Shown: in pieces, positions 1 to 7,805 of the stretch
Layout: each line of letters opens with the position of its first letter
Numbering within the stretch: the stretch's first letter is position 1
Origin: Marinovum sp034669705
GTDB lineage: Bacteria > Pseudomonadota > Alphaproteobacteria > Rhodobacterales > Rhodobacteraceae
Direction: 5' to 3'
DNA length: 64,000 nt
NCBI RefSeq assembly: GCF_034669705.1
Contig: NZ_JAXMOR010000011.1
Coordinates: forward strand, 58,186-122,185
The notes under the pieces: generated by a model
Seen by the model: the letters and a program-made list of their open reading frames with translations, nothing else
What the model was told of the DNA's origin: nothing
Database searches by the model: none
Translations under genes and position numbers: made by a program

Positions 1-37
1 CTCCTGTCAGGCCGATTGCTGGCCTATCCTTGGCCGA

Positions 38-1336
38 TTAACGCTTGATGTTCACTGTTTCCGACAGCATCTCGTCGGCGGTGGTGATGATCTTGGCGTT
101 GGATGAATAGGCGCGCTGGCGCTGGATCAGGCTGGTGAGCTCCTGCGCGATGTCGACGTTGGCCGATTCCACCCCGCCAGAGGTCAGCGTGCCGGTCTCG
201 CCGTCGCCGGCCTGCCCGAGATAGAAACCGCCGGACCCCGCAGACATGGTGAAGGTCGAGTTGTTCGCGGTCTCCAGCCCGTTGGCATTGGAGAAGGTGG
301 CCAGCGGCACCTGATAGAGCGCGCTGCGGGCACCGTTGTCGAAGATGCCCCAGACATTGCCGAACTCGTCGAATTCCACCCGCGCCAGCACGCCGCTCTC
401 GGCGCCGTCGGCCTCGATCGCCAGCGGCGAGTAGTCGCCGGCGAACTGGCTCAGCCCGTCAAAGCTGCCGGGCGCGCCGAGCGTCAGATCGATGGTCTGC
501 GGTGTGGTGCCGTTGTCGATGGTCAGGCTCATGGTCCCGGTCACCGGGTCAAAGGCAAACCCGGCCGGCGCGGTGGCGAGGGCGGTGGCATCGGCATAGC
601 TCTGCGGGGCGCCGGCGGTGGCGCCGCTGTCGGCAAAGGTCACCGTGACCTCGCCGTAATCGGTGGTGTCGTCGTGGATCCGCACCTGCCAGGAATTCGC
701 CGTTGCGGTGGGCTGGAACGACAGGGTCAGACGCTCGGCCCCGCCAAGCGCGTTGTAATACTCGATCGACGAGACAAAGGGATCACCCGCCTCCAGCTGG
801 CCGGTTTCCTGCGCTGGCAGGTTGCCGCTGATGCCGATCCCGGCCGTGGCCGAGCCCGAGATCGAGCGCGCGGCGACATTGACCGGCTCGAGATCGGCAA
901 AGCTGTTGCGGTCGACCCCGCCCAGGGTCCCGTTCGCGCCGTAGGCATAGCCCATCAGGTACATCCCGGCAGAGTTGACCAGGTTGCCGTCCTGATCCGG
1001 CTCGAAACTGCCGGTGCGGGTGAACATGTTGCCGGTGGCATAAGAGGCTTCGATGTTGGAGTTGACCACGAAGAAGCCGCCGCCGCTGATCGCCAGGTTG
1101 GTGGCGATGGCCGTGTCGAGGTAGTTGCCGTCGTCGGTGTTGCGGTGGATCGAGGTGGTCTGCACCCCGGTCGACATCGCCCCGGTGGCGGTCACGCCAG
1201 AGGTCACCATCTGTTCGAAGCTGCGACGATAGCCGACCGTGTCGGCGTTCGCGATATTATAGGAAATGCTGCTCACTGCCGTGGAATTTGCCAGCAGGCC
1301 GCTGACGCCAGACGCCATCGCGTTGGAAATGCTCAT
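38..1336 (-). CDS. flgE: Flagellar hook protein FlgE
   Basis: Structural subunit of the flagellar hook, the flexible joint outside the outer membrane, exported by the flagellar type III system. The 432-residue product has the N-terminal rod/hook signature SISYNIANADTVGYRR and the C-terminal ESANVDIAQELTSLIQRQRAY motif shared by the FlgE/F/G family; the long middle part (about residues 90-380) is the exposed hook domain. I place the start at the ATG at 1336, preceded by GAGGCGGTT, rather than 36 bases upstream, because family members begin directly with the hydrophobic N-terminal helix (MSISNAMASG). It is the last flagellar gene before the left edge; hook-associated genes such as flgK and flgL would be expected next but are outside the window. 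A CtrA-like site lies 65 bases upstream. Confidence 0.95.
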   Translation of the reverse strand: MSISNAMASGVSGLLANSTAVSSISYNIANADTVGYRRSFEQMVTSGVTATGAMSTGVQTTSIHRNTDDGNYLDTAIATNLAISGGGFFVVNSNIEASYATGNMFTRTGSFEPDQDGNLVNSAGMYLMGYAYGANGTLGGVDRNSFADLEPVNVAARSISGSATAGIGISGNLPAQETGQLEAGDPFVSSIEYYNALGGAERLTLSFQPTATANSWQVRIHDDTTDYGEVTVTFADSGATAGAPQSYADATALATAPAGFAFDPVTGTMSLTIDNGTTPQTIDLTLGAPGSFDGLSQFAGDYSPLAIEADGAESGVLARVEFDEFGNVWGIFDNGARSALYQVPLATFSNANGLETANNSTFTMSAGSGGFYLGQAGDGETGTLTSGGVESANVDIAQELTSLIQRQRAYSSNAKIITTADEMLSETVNIKR

Positions 1337-1400
1337 AACCGCCTCGTTTTTGCCGTGTCGGTGTTTGGTCACCGTTGCAACAACATATAGAGCAGCAAGG

Positions 1401-1415
1401 TTACAGCAGGTTTAA
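1401..1415 (-). promoter_or_regulatory. Candidate CtrA-type binding site upstream of flgE
   Basis: TTAC-N7-TTAA, one mismatch from the alphaproteobacterial CtrA consensus TTAA-N7-TTAA, located about 65 bases before the flgE start. CtrA is a known activator of flagellar genes in Rhodobacteraceae. It is the only such match I noticed in the intergenic regions of the cluster, so it may be chance. Confidence 0.25.
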
Positions 1416-1504
1416 AGCGGGCCATTCCAAGCGATATTTCACCAGAGCTTGCCCGCTGGACGGCTATTCTTGTGGCAGGGGGCGGTTTCTGTCCGGTCCT
1501 GACG

Positions 1505-3373
1505 TCAGTTGACCCCGCGCGGCGCCGAGAGCGTGTCGAGCATCTCCTGCGCGCTGTTGATCCGGCTGCGGGCGGCGTCCTGGCGCAGCGGCAGGAGATC
1601 GGGCGGAACCCGGGTCAGTGTGGCGGCGATCTCGGTCCATTGCGGCAGGTCGGTCAGCCCGTCGAAGCGCTGTACCAGTTCGCCGGCGGTGAGACTGTCG
1701 CCGCTGCGATGTGCCGCCAGCAGGTACCGGATCGCATCCGGCAGCGGCAGATCCGGACCAGAGCGCTGCGCCAGCGCCGCATAGGCCGCCTGCGCCTCGG
1801 GCCATTCGCCGCGCTCGAACCGCGCCTGCGCCCGCAGCCGCAGAACCTGCTCCGGCGCGCCGCCGTCGGTATCGGACAAGAGCGCTGCCCTCTGGCCGGT
1901 TTCCTCCAGATGCTGCGCCGAGACCAGGGCCAGACGTTCCGCCAGCTCCGGGTCATCCGGCGTCGCTGCCGCGGCCAGCAACAGGCCCAGCGTCTCGAAC
2001 TGCCCCCCAGCAAGCAGGGCCTCGGCCTCCTTGACCGCGAGCCGGTCGAGCGCGCCGGGCTCTGGCGAGAACAGTCCGAGGTCCTGCGCGGCGGTCAGGT
2101 GGTCGCGGATGGCGGCATACTCCTGCGCCGCGATGGTGGTCGCCCCGACCGCAAAGAAGTGGTCGGCAAAGTGCTCGGCCGAGGCGGCGTAGCCCTCGGT
2201 AAAGCGGAACCAGGGCGCGATGCGGGCATGCAGGTCCATGAAGGTCGACAGGGTGATCTCGCCTTCCGCGCCTTCGACGTAAAGCCGGTCGATCAGCTTT
2301 TGCGCCTTGCCGCGCGCCAGTGTTGCCTCGCGGCTGCCCGCATGACGCTGGCGCAGCTTGCCATAGGTCTCGGCCGCGGCCACCGCATCGCCGGAAATCT
2401 CCTGCAGCGCCGCGAGATCCGCCAGCGTCTCGGCCGCCAGCGCATCGCCGCGCCAGACCTCGGTCTCGAGTGCCAACAGATCCGCCGCCTCGGCCGAGCT
2501 CAGCGCCTCGTGCTTCAACCCCAATTCGACGATGGCGCGCCGTGCCCTGTGCCCCCAGAGATTGCTGGCCCCCTGCGCCAGCGCATAGCTGTCAAACGCC
2601 GCCAGCGGCTCGTCGCCGACCTCGGCCACCTTGCCCAGCAGAAAATGCAGCGCCGGCCCGTCGTCCAGGCTGGCATGATCGGCGAACCGGGTGGCGATGT
2701 CGCGCGCCAGCCGCCACTGCCGGTCGTCTATGGCGCATTCCAGCATCAGCGGCAGCGCCTCTTCGCGCGCGGTGTCGGGAAACCGCTGCAGCCGGTCAAA
2801 CGCCGCCCTGAGCCCCGGCGCGGCGCTGGCACAATCGTCGGCGCGCAGCTGCGACAGTGCCAGCAGCATCGGCTGGTCCGGCCAGTCGGCATAGCCCGGC
2901 GACAGCAGCGCTGCGGCGCGCTCGGTCAGCGGACGTTGCAACGGATCGAACAGGCCCAGCGCCAGCTCCAGCGCCGCCGCCCGCAGCCCGTGCGCCGGCG
3001 GCACTTGTGCGCCGTGCACCCCCGTCAGGATCGACAGCGCCTCAGTGATCATGCCGTGGGCAAAGTGGAACTCGGCCAGCTCCAGCAGCACCCGGTAGCG
3101 GGCCGGCGGATTGTCCTCGGCGCGGGTCAGCGCCTGCATCAGGGCGATGCGTTCCTCGAGAAACGGCTGCTTGCGGCGCGGCATCAGGTAGAGCACCGGC
3201 GGCGCAATCCCCCAGACCGGGACCGCCTGCCCCGGCACTGCCTGACCCTGCACCGCGGGCACCGCCCTGACCCGCTCGGTCGTGGCCGAAACCGGCAGCG
3301 CCGCCGCAAGAATCAGCGCCGGAAGCGCCGCGATGAACCAAGGATAGGCCAAGTTTTTTCGCCGTTTCATCAT
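1505..3373 (-). CDS. Exported helical-repeat (TPR-like) protein of the flagellar cluster, function unknown
   Basis: A 622-residue protein with a clear Sec signal (basic MMKRRKN followed by a hydrophobic stretch ending near residue 30, VSA) and then an almost wholly alpha-helical, Ala/Leu-rich sequence with repeated 34-residue-like periodicity (for example RYRVLLELAEFHFAHGMITEALSIL and ARFERGEWPEAQAAYAALAQ), which is typical of TPR or Sel1-like solenoids. It is therefore predicted to be periplasmic. It lies between flgE and flgF and transcribes towards flgE, so a role in periplasmic flagellar assembly or motility is an inference from context only. Start is the first of two adjacent ATGs (3373/3370); neither has a strong ribosome-binding site. 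I do not recognise a named family. Confidence 0.8.
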   Translation of the reverse strand: MMKRRKNLAYPWFIAALPALILAAALPVSATTERVRAVPAVQGQAVPGQAVPVWGIAPPVLYLMPRRKQPFLEERIALMQALTRAEDNPPARYRVLLELAEFHFAHGMITEALSILTGVHGAQVPPAHGLRAAALELALGLFDPLQRPLTERAAALLSPGYADWPDQPMLLALSQLRADDCASAAPGLRAAFDRLQRFPDTAREEALPLMLECAIDDRQWRLARDIATRFADHASLDDGPALHFLLGKVAEVGDEPLAAFDSYALAQGASNLWGHRARRAIVELGLKHEALSSAEAADLLALETEVWRGDALAAETLADLAALQEISGDAVAAAETYGKLRQRHAGSREATLARGKAQKLIDRLYVEGAEGEITLSTFMDLHARIAPWFRFTEGYAASAEHFADHFFAVGATTIAAQEYAAIRDHLTAAQDLGLFSPEPGALDRLAVKEAEALLAGGQFETLGLLLAAAATPDDPELAERLALVSAQHLEETGQRAALLSDTDGGAPEQVLRLRAQARFERGEWPEAQAAYAALAQRSGPDLPLPDAIRYLLAAHRSGDSLTAGELVQRFDGLTDLPQWTEIAATLTRVPPDLLPLRQDAARSRINSAQEMLDTLSAPRGVN

Positions 3374-3465
3374 GATTGTTCTTGATATACACCATGTGAA
3401 ATCGCATTGTCAGCAAGAAAAGAGCCTCTGGCACGCTGCAGCTCAAGAATTGATCGGGATGAGTG

Positions 3466-4215
3466 ATGGATAATTCCACCTATGTCGCGCTGTCACAGCT
3501 TACCGCGCTGGAGCGTCAGCTGGACGTCACCGCCAACAACATCGCCAACGCCAACTCCACCGGCTTCAAGGCCGAGCGGGTGCTGTTCGAAAGTTACCTT
3601 CAGTCCGATGACAGCGCCTCGGCCGGCGAGAGCACCAACTACCTGATCGACCGCGGCTCTTATCTCGACAGCCGCTCGGGCGTGGTGATCCAGACCGGCA
3701 ATCCGCTCGACATGGCGCTTTCGGGCGCGGGCTGGTTCGCCTATCAGCTTCAGGACGGGCAGCAAGCCTTTGGCCGCGATGGCAATTTCGTGCTCGATCC
3801 GCAGGGCCGCGTGGTCACAACCGCCGGGGCCCAGGTGCTTGACGCCGGCGGCGCGCCGCTGGCCCTGCCGCCGGCGCTGGCCGGATCGGTGGCGATCTCG
3901 GGCGACGGGGTGATCTCGTCCGAGGTGGGGGGCGTGCTGGGACAGGTCGGCATCTTCGCCCTGCCCGACCGCCAGAGCCTTGGCCGCGCCGGCGGCGGCA
4001 TGTTCGTGACAGAGGACGGGCGGATCGACCTGCAGGCCGACGAGACCGGCACCAAGGTGATCCAGGGCGCGCTCGAGGGCAGCAACGTGCAGGCGGTGAG
4101 CGAGGTGACCCGCCTGATCGACATCCAGCAGGCCTATCAGCACGCGCTGAACCTGATCTCTTCGGAAGACGACCTGAAAAAGGAAATGCTGAGCCGTGTC
4201 GGCCGCAGCACATAA
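3466..4215 (+). CDS. flgF: Flagellar proximal-rod protein FlgF
   Basis: Rod component joining the MS-ring side of the rod to FlgG, in the periplasm. The 249-residue product carries the N-terminal rod signature QLDVTANNIANANSTGFKAE (about residues 17-36) and the C-terminal EGSNVQAVSEVTRLIDIQQAYQ motif, as all axial rod/hook proteins do. The start chosen is ATG 3466; a GTG sits one codon upstream at 3463. It heads the flgF-flgG-flgA-flgH operon, with 15 bases to flgG. It is divergent from the unknown helical-repeat gene, so the 92 bases between them should carry both promoters. Confidence 0.94.
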   Translation: MDNSTYVALSQLTALERQLDVTANNIANANSTGFKAERVLFESYLQSDDSASAGESTNYLIDRGSYLDSRSGVVIQTGNPLDMALSGAGWFAYQLQDGQQAFGRDGNFVLDPQGRVVTTAGAQVLDAGGAPLALPPALAGSVAISGDGVISSEVGGVLGQVGIFALPDRQSLGRAGGGMFVTEDGRIDLQADETGTKVIQGALEGSNVQAVSEVTRLIDIQQAYQHALNLISSEDDLKKEMLSRVGRST

Positions 4216-4230
4216 CAGAGGGAAACGCAG

Positions 4231-5016
4231 ATGAAAGCCCTGGGCATCGCCGCGACCGGCATGATGGCGCAGCAGACCAATGTTGACGTGATCTCGAACA
4301 ACATTGCCAACGCCAATACCACCGGGTTCAAGACCGCCCGCGCCTCCTTTACCGACCTGATCTACGAAAACCTCTCGCGTGAGGGCGCGGTAACGGCTGA
4401 AGAAGGCAACACCCGGCCCGTCGGCCTCGACGTGGGACTTGGCGTGCAGGCCGTGGGCACCGTGCGGCTCAACACCCAGGGCGGGCTGACCCAGACCCAG
4501 AACCAGTTCGACCTGGCGATCGACGGTCGCGGCTATTTCGCAGTCAACCTGCCCGATGGCGATCAGGCCTTCACCCGCGATGGCTCATTCCGGCTCTCGG
4601 CCGAGGGGCAGATCGTCAATGGCAACGGCTACGAGATCGACCCCGGCATCGTGCTGCCCGACAACACCACCAAGATCGAGATCGGCGACACCGGTATCGT
4701 CAGCGCCTATGTCGCCGAGGACCCCGTGCCGGTCGAGATCGGCCAGCTCACCCTCGCCACCTTTGTCAACGATGCCGGCATGCGGCCCTTGGGCGACAAC
4801 CTGCTGCAGGCCACCGTCGCTTCCGGCGATGCGATCCCGTCGCTGCCGGGCGACGAGGGCGTCGGCATCCTGCGGCAGGGCTACCTCGAAAGCTCGAACG
4901 TCGACATCGTGCGCCAGATCACCGACCTGATCCAGGCGCAGCGGGCCTATGAGATGAACTCCAAGGCCATTTCCACCGCCGACGAGATGATGTCGGCCGC
5001 CAACCAGATCAAGTAA
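4231..5016 (+). CDS. flgG: Flagellar distal-rod protein FlgG
   Basis: Main distal-rod subunit that crosses the peptidoglycan and outer membrane. At 261 residues it matches the usual FlgG length. It has the N-terminal signature NVDVISNNIANANTTGFKTA and the C-terminal ESSNVDIVRQITDLIQAQRAYEMNSKAI, the most conserved form of this motif and diagnostic of FlgG. A GAGGG-type ribosome-binding site precedes the ATG. It sits between flgF and flgA; flgA begins four bases after its stop. Confidence 0.97.
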   Translation: MKALGIAATGMMAQQTNVDVISNNIANANTTGFKTARASFTDLIYENLSREGAVTAEEGNTRPVGLDVGLGVQAVGTVRLNTQGGLTQTQNQFDLAIDGRGYFAVNLPDGDQAFTRDGSFRLSAEGQIVNGNGYEIDPGIVLPDNTTKIEIGDTGIVSAYVAEDPVPVEIGQLTLATFVNDAGMRPLGDNLLQATVASGDAIPSLPGDEGVGILRQGYLESSNVDIVRQITDLIQAQRAYEMNSKAISTADEMMSAANQIK

Positions 5017-5020
5017 GCCG

Positions 5021-5680
5021 ATGCGCCGCGCCCTTGCCCTGATCCTTGCCACCCTGCTGGTGCCGCTGGCGGCGCTGGCCGAAACCCCCGCGGTGCTGAT
5101 CGAGGAGCAGGTGCGCCAGACGCTGGGCGCCGAGCTGCCGCCGGAGGCGATGATCCGGGTGCGCTTCAAGGGCGCAACGCCCGAGGCGGCCGAGGCGATC
5201 TCGGCCTTCTGGATGGATCGCGACAGCGGCCAGTTCCTTGCCAACGCGGTGACCGAGACCGGGGTAACGCATCGGCTTGCCGGCATGGCGCTGGCGGTGA
5301 TGGCGCTGCCGGTGCCGGCGCAGCGGCTGATGCCCGGCGCCATCATCGGCCCCGAGGACATCGTGATGACCGAGCTCTCGCTGCGTCGGGTGGGGGCCTT
5401 TACCATCACCGATCCCACGCTGCTCGAGGGCATGCAGGTGCGCCGGATGCTGGCCCAGGGCCGGCCGGTGATGACGCAATCGGTGATGCAGCCGCTGGTG
5501 ATCGACCGCGGCGACAAGGTCAGTATTCTCTATGACGATGGCCGGCTGGTCCTGACCGCCCCCGGCCGCGCCCTGGACAGTGCCCATCGCGGCGCCGGCC
5601 TGCGCATCGTCAACCTGGTCAGCAATGCCGCGCTCGAGGGTATCGCCCGCGGGCCCGGGCTCGTGGAGGTGATCCGATGA
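5021..5680 (+). CDS. flgA: Flagellar P-ring chaperone FlgA
   Basis: Periplasmic chaperone needed for assembly of the P ring (FlgI) around the rod. The 219-residue product begins with a Sec signal (MRRALALILATLLVPLAALA) and has a C-terminal SAF-type domain (about residues 95-215) including RRVGAFTITDPTLLEGMQVR, MTQSVMQPLVIDRGDKVSI and a terminal ARGPGLVEVI. It follows flgG by four bases and its stop overlaps the flgH start (ATGA), so the genes are very probably co-translated. The partner gene flgI is not in the window. Confidence 0.9.
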   Translation: MRRALALILATLLVPLAALAETPAVLIEEQVRQTLGAELPPEAMIRVRFKGATPEAAEAISAFWMDRDSGQFLANAVTETGVTHRLAGMALAVMALPVPAQRLMPGAIIGPEDIVMTELSLRRVGAFTITDPTLLEGMQVRRMLAQGRPVMTQSVMQPLVIDRGDKVSILYDDGRLVLTAPGRALDSAHRGAGLRIVNLVSNAALEGIARGPGLVEVIR

Positions 5681-6453
5681 TCCGATTTCGCCCAGTCCTG
5701 TTTCGTCCTGTCCTGCCGGTCGCCCCGGCGCTGGTGTTTCTCACCGCCTGTGGCGGGCCGGTGTTCGACCGCGACCCGGAACTCAGCCCGATCGGCGTCG
5801 ACCGCCGCGACCTGGCCGCGGCGCAGACTGTCAACGTGCCGATGCCACCGCCCGAGGTGGCGCATGTGCCCGACCGGGCCGAGCGCGCCTCGCTCTGGCA
5901 GCATGGTAGCGGCGGCTTTTTTGCCGACCAGCGCGCCACCGAGATCGGCGACCTGCTGACCATCGTGATCGAGATCGACGACGAGGCCAGCCTCGACAAT
6001 GCCTCTGACCGCTACCGCAGCGGCGCGTCGTCGCTGACGCTGGCCGGGTTCTTCGGCTATGGCTCGCAGATCGACAAGATCCTGCCCGGCGTCGGTCCCG
6101 CCGACCTGCCCAGCGGCGACATCGTCGACATCAGCTCGCGCACCGGTGCCAGCGGCGACGGCTCGATCGATCGCAGCGAGTCGATCTCGCTGCGGATGGC
6201 GGCGCTGGTGGTGCAGCGGCTGCCGAACGGCAACCTGGTGGTCGTCGGCCGGCAGGAGGTCAAGGTCAACGAGGAGCTGCGCGAGCTCAGGGTCTCGGGC
6301 ATCATCCGGCCGCAGGACATCGACCGCGGCAACACCATCCCCTATGACAAGATGGCCGAGGCCAGGATCAGCTATGGCGGCCGCGGATCGATCAGCCGGC
6401 AACAGGCGCGCGGCTACGGCGAAGACGTGATGGACGTAATCCTGCCATATTAG
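5677..6453 (+). CDS. flgH: Flagellar L-ring lipoprotein FlgH
   Basis: Lipoprotein that forms the outer-membrane L ring around the rod. The 258-residue sequence has a hydrophobic leader ending in a lipobox (FLTAC, Cys25) followed by GG, and the family core SLWQHGSGGFFADQRATEIGDLLTIVIEIDDEAS, then NGNLVVVGRQEVKVNEELRELRVSGIIRPQDI. It is the last gene of the flgFGAH run, overlapping flgA by four bases. Confidence 0.95.
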   Translation: MIRFRPVLFRPVLPVAPALVFLTACGGPVFDRDPELSPIGVDRRDLAAAQTVNVPMPPPEVAHVPDRAERASLWQHGSGGFFADQRATEIGDLLTIVIEIDDEASLDNASDRYRSGASSLTLAGFFGYGSQIDKILPGVGPADLPSGDIVDISSRTGASGDGSIDRSESISLRMAALVVQRLPNGNLVVVGRQEVKVNEELRELRVSGIIRPQDIDRGNTIPYDKMAEARISYGGRGSISRQQARGYGEDVMDVILPY

Positions 6454-6539
6454 ATCGAATTTCCGACATGGTTTGCGAAAACTTTTGACGGATTGCAGGG
6501 CGATAACCGATTCCGAACGAACCAGATCGGAATCAGGAC

Positions 6540-7124
6540 ATGCAGAAGACCGCAATCGCCTTTGTCGCCATGCCGCTCGCCTTTGCCGCGGCCGGCTTTG
6601 CCGGCGGCCAGGTGCTGCCCGCCGCCGTTGCGCCGCGGGCCACGTCTGCCGCAGCGCCCGCCCCGACACCCACCGCCGCGGCGCTGGTGCTTGACCGCCT
6701 GGCCAACGAGGAAGAGGCCGAGGCGGCCAAGCTCGCCAAGGTCAGCAGCACCGAACCGGCCCCTGAGGCCGAGGTGCAGGCCAAGAACGAGCGCAGCGAT
6801 TCCAACGTCGTGCGCCTGGGACGGATGAGCGTGCCGGTCTATCGCGCCCACAGCGTCACCTATGTGGTCTCGGAGATCGGCATCGAGATGCGCGACACCG
6901 AGGCGGCGATGAAATACAGCGAGGTCGAGAATGCCTCTCGGCTGCGCGACGCGGTGCTGGCCTCGATGCACAAGGCGGCCGAAGGGCTGAGCCTGACCGG
7001 CGGCGCCGTCGACAGCCCGCAGCTCTCGGAATCGCTGGTCTCTGACCTGCGCCAGGGTTTTGGCGAGGACGTGGCCCAGGTGCTGCTTCTGTCGCTGCTT
7101 CAGGCCGAGGTGCCGCGCAGCTAG
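6540..7124 (+). CDS. FliL-like flagellar basal-body-associated membrane protein
   Basis: A 194-residue protein with one N-terminal membrane segment (about residues 5-28), an Ala/Pro/Glu-rich linker (about 35-90) and a C-terminal domain from about residue 95 (VVRLGRMSVPVYRAHSVTYVV through to LLLSLLQAEVPRS). The C-terminal pattern, a RLRDAVLASM helix followed by a helix ending in GEDVAQVLLLSLL, resembles the FliL fold, in which FliL encircles and supports the MotAB stator at the inner membrane. Similarity was judged by eye, so the name is tentative. It follows flgH by 86 bases and its stop overlaps, tail to tail, the flgD stop on the other strand. Confidence 0.6.
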   Translation: MQKTAIAFVAMPLAFAAAGFAGGQVLPAAVAPRATSAAAPAPTPTAAALVLDRLANEEEAEAAKLAKVSSTEPAPEAEVQAKNERSDSNVVRLGRMSVPVYRAHSVTYVVSEIGIEMRDTEAAMKYSEVENASRLRDAVLASMHKAAEGLSLTGGAVDSPQLSESLVSDLRQGFGEDVAQVLLLSLLQAEVPRS

Positions 7125-7792
7125 CGGACTTCCTCGATCAAGCCGGCGAGCACCGCCTCGCCGGTGTCGAGCTGCAGCACCGCCAACCCCTGGTCATAGG
7201 TCAGCCCGGTGACCTGCGAGAGCGCATAGCTCTGAGAGGTCACCGTATTGCCATCCAGATCGAGCGCGGTGAGCTGCATCGAATAGGGCCCGTCCGGCAA
7301 CGGCTGGCCATTGTCGTCAAGCCCATCCCAGACCACCTCGTGCAGGCTCCCGGTGCTGCCGGGCAGCCCGTAGAAGGTGCGCAGGATGGTACCGTTGGCA
7401 TCTGTCACATCCATCGTCACCAGCTGCGCCTCGTTGCCCAGCCGATAGCCGAGGGTCGCCTCGCCGTTGTTCAGCGCCACTTCAGAGGTCGGCGCCACCA
7501 CGCTGTGGCCGATCAGGTTCAGCCCTGAAATCGCCGACAGGCTGGAAATCTGTGCCGCGATGGCCTCGAGATTGGCATTCTGCGCCACCGCCTGCTCGAC
7601 CTGGGTCAGCGTCGCCAGTTGCGACACGAAGGCGGTGCTGTCCATCGGCTCGAGCGGGTCCTGGTTCTGGATCTGCGCGGTCAGCAGGGTGATGAAGCTT
7701 TGGTAATCCTCGCCCAGCTGGCTCAGCGCATTGCCGGAATTGCTGGCGGGGGGCAAGGTGGAGCTGGAGACGCCGTAGGGGTCGATTGCCAT
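7121..7792 (-). CDS. flgD: Flagellar hook-capping protein FlgD
   Basis: Scaffold that caps the growing hook and guides FlgE polymerisation. The 223-residue product has the family N-terminal part (LGEDYQSFITLLTAQIQNQDPLEPMDSTAFVSQLATLTQVEQ, about residues 26-67) and the C-terminal FlgD Ig/Tudor part with the motif VWDGLDDNGQPLPDGPYSM. I use the ATG at 7792 (MAIDPYG); the reading frame continues 25 codons upstream into fliK but those residues are not family-like. It lies directly downstream of fliK, whose 3' end it overlaps or abuts, in a sigma factor-fliK-flgD transcription unit. Confidence 0.93.
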   Translation of the reverse strand: MAIDPYGVSSSTLPPASNSGNALSQLGEDYQSFITLLTAQIQNQDPLEPMDSTAFVSQLATLTQVEQAVAQNANLEAIAAQISSLSAISGLNLIGHSVVAPTSEVALNNGEATLGYRLGNEAQLVTMDVTDANGTILRTFYGLPGSTGSLHEVVWDGLDDNGQPLPDGPYSMQLTALDLDGNTVTSQSYALSQVTGLTYDQGLAVLQLDTGEAVLAGLIEEVR

Positions 7793-7805
7793 TGTGCCGT
7801 CCTGT

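Noticed and set aside
21..3350. 13-base inverted match GGCCTATCCTTGG (21-33) and CCAAGGATAGGCC (3338-3350)
   Set aside because: In a 64-kb window dozens of 13-base inverted matches at long range are expected by chance; one copy is coding.
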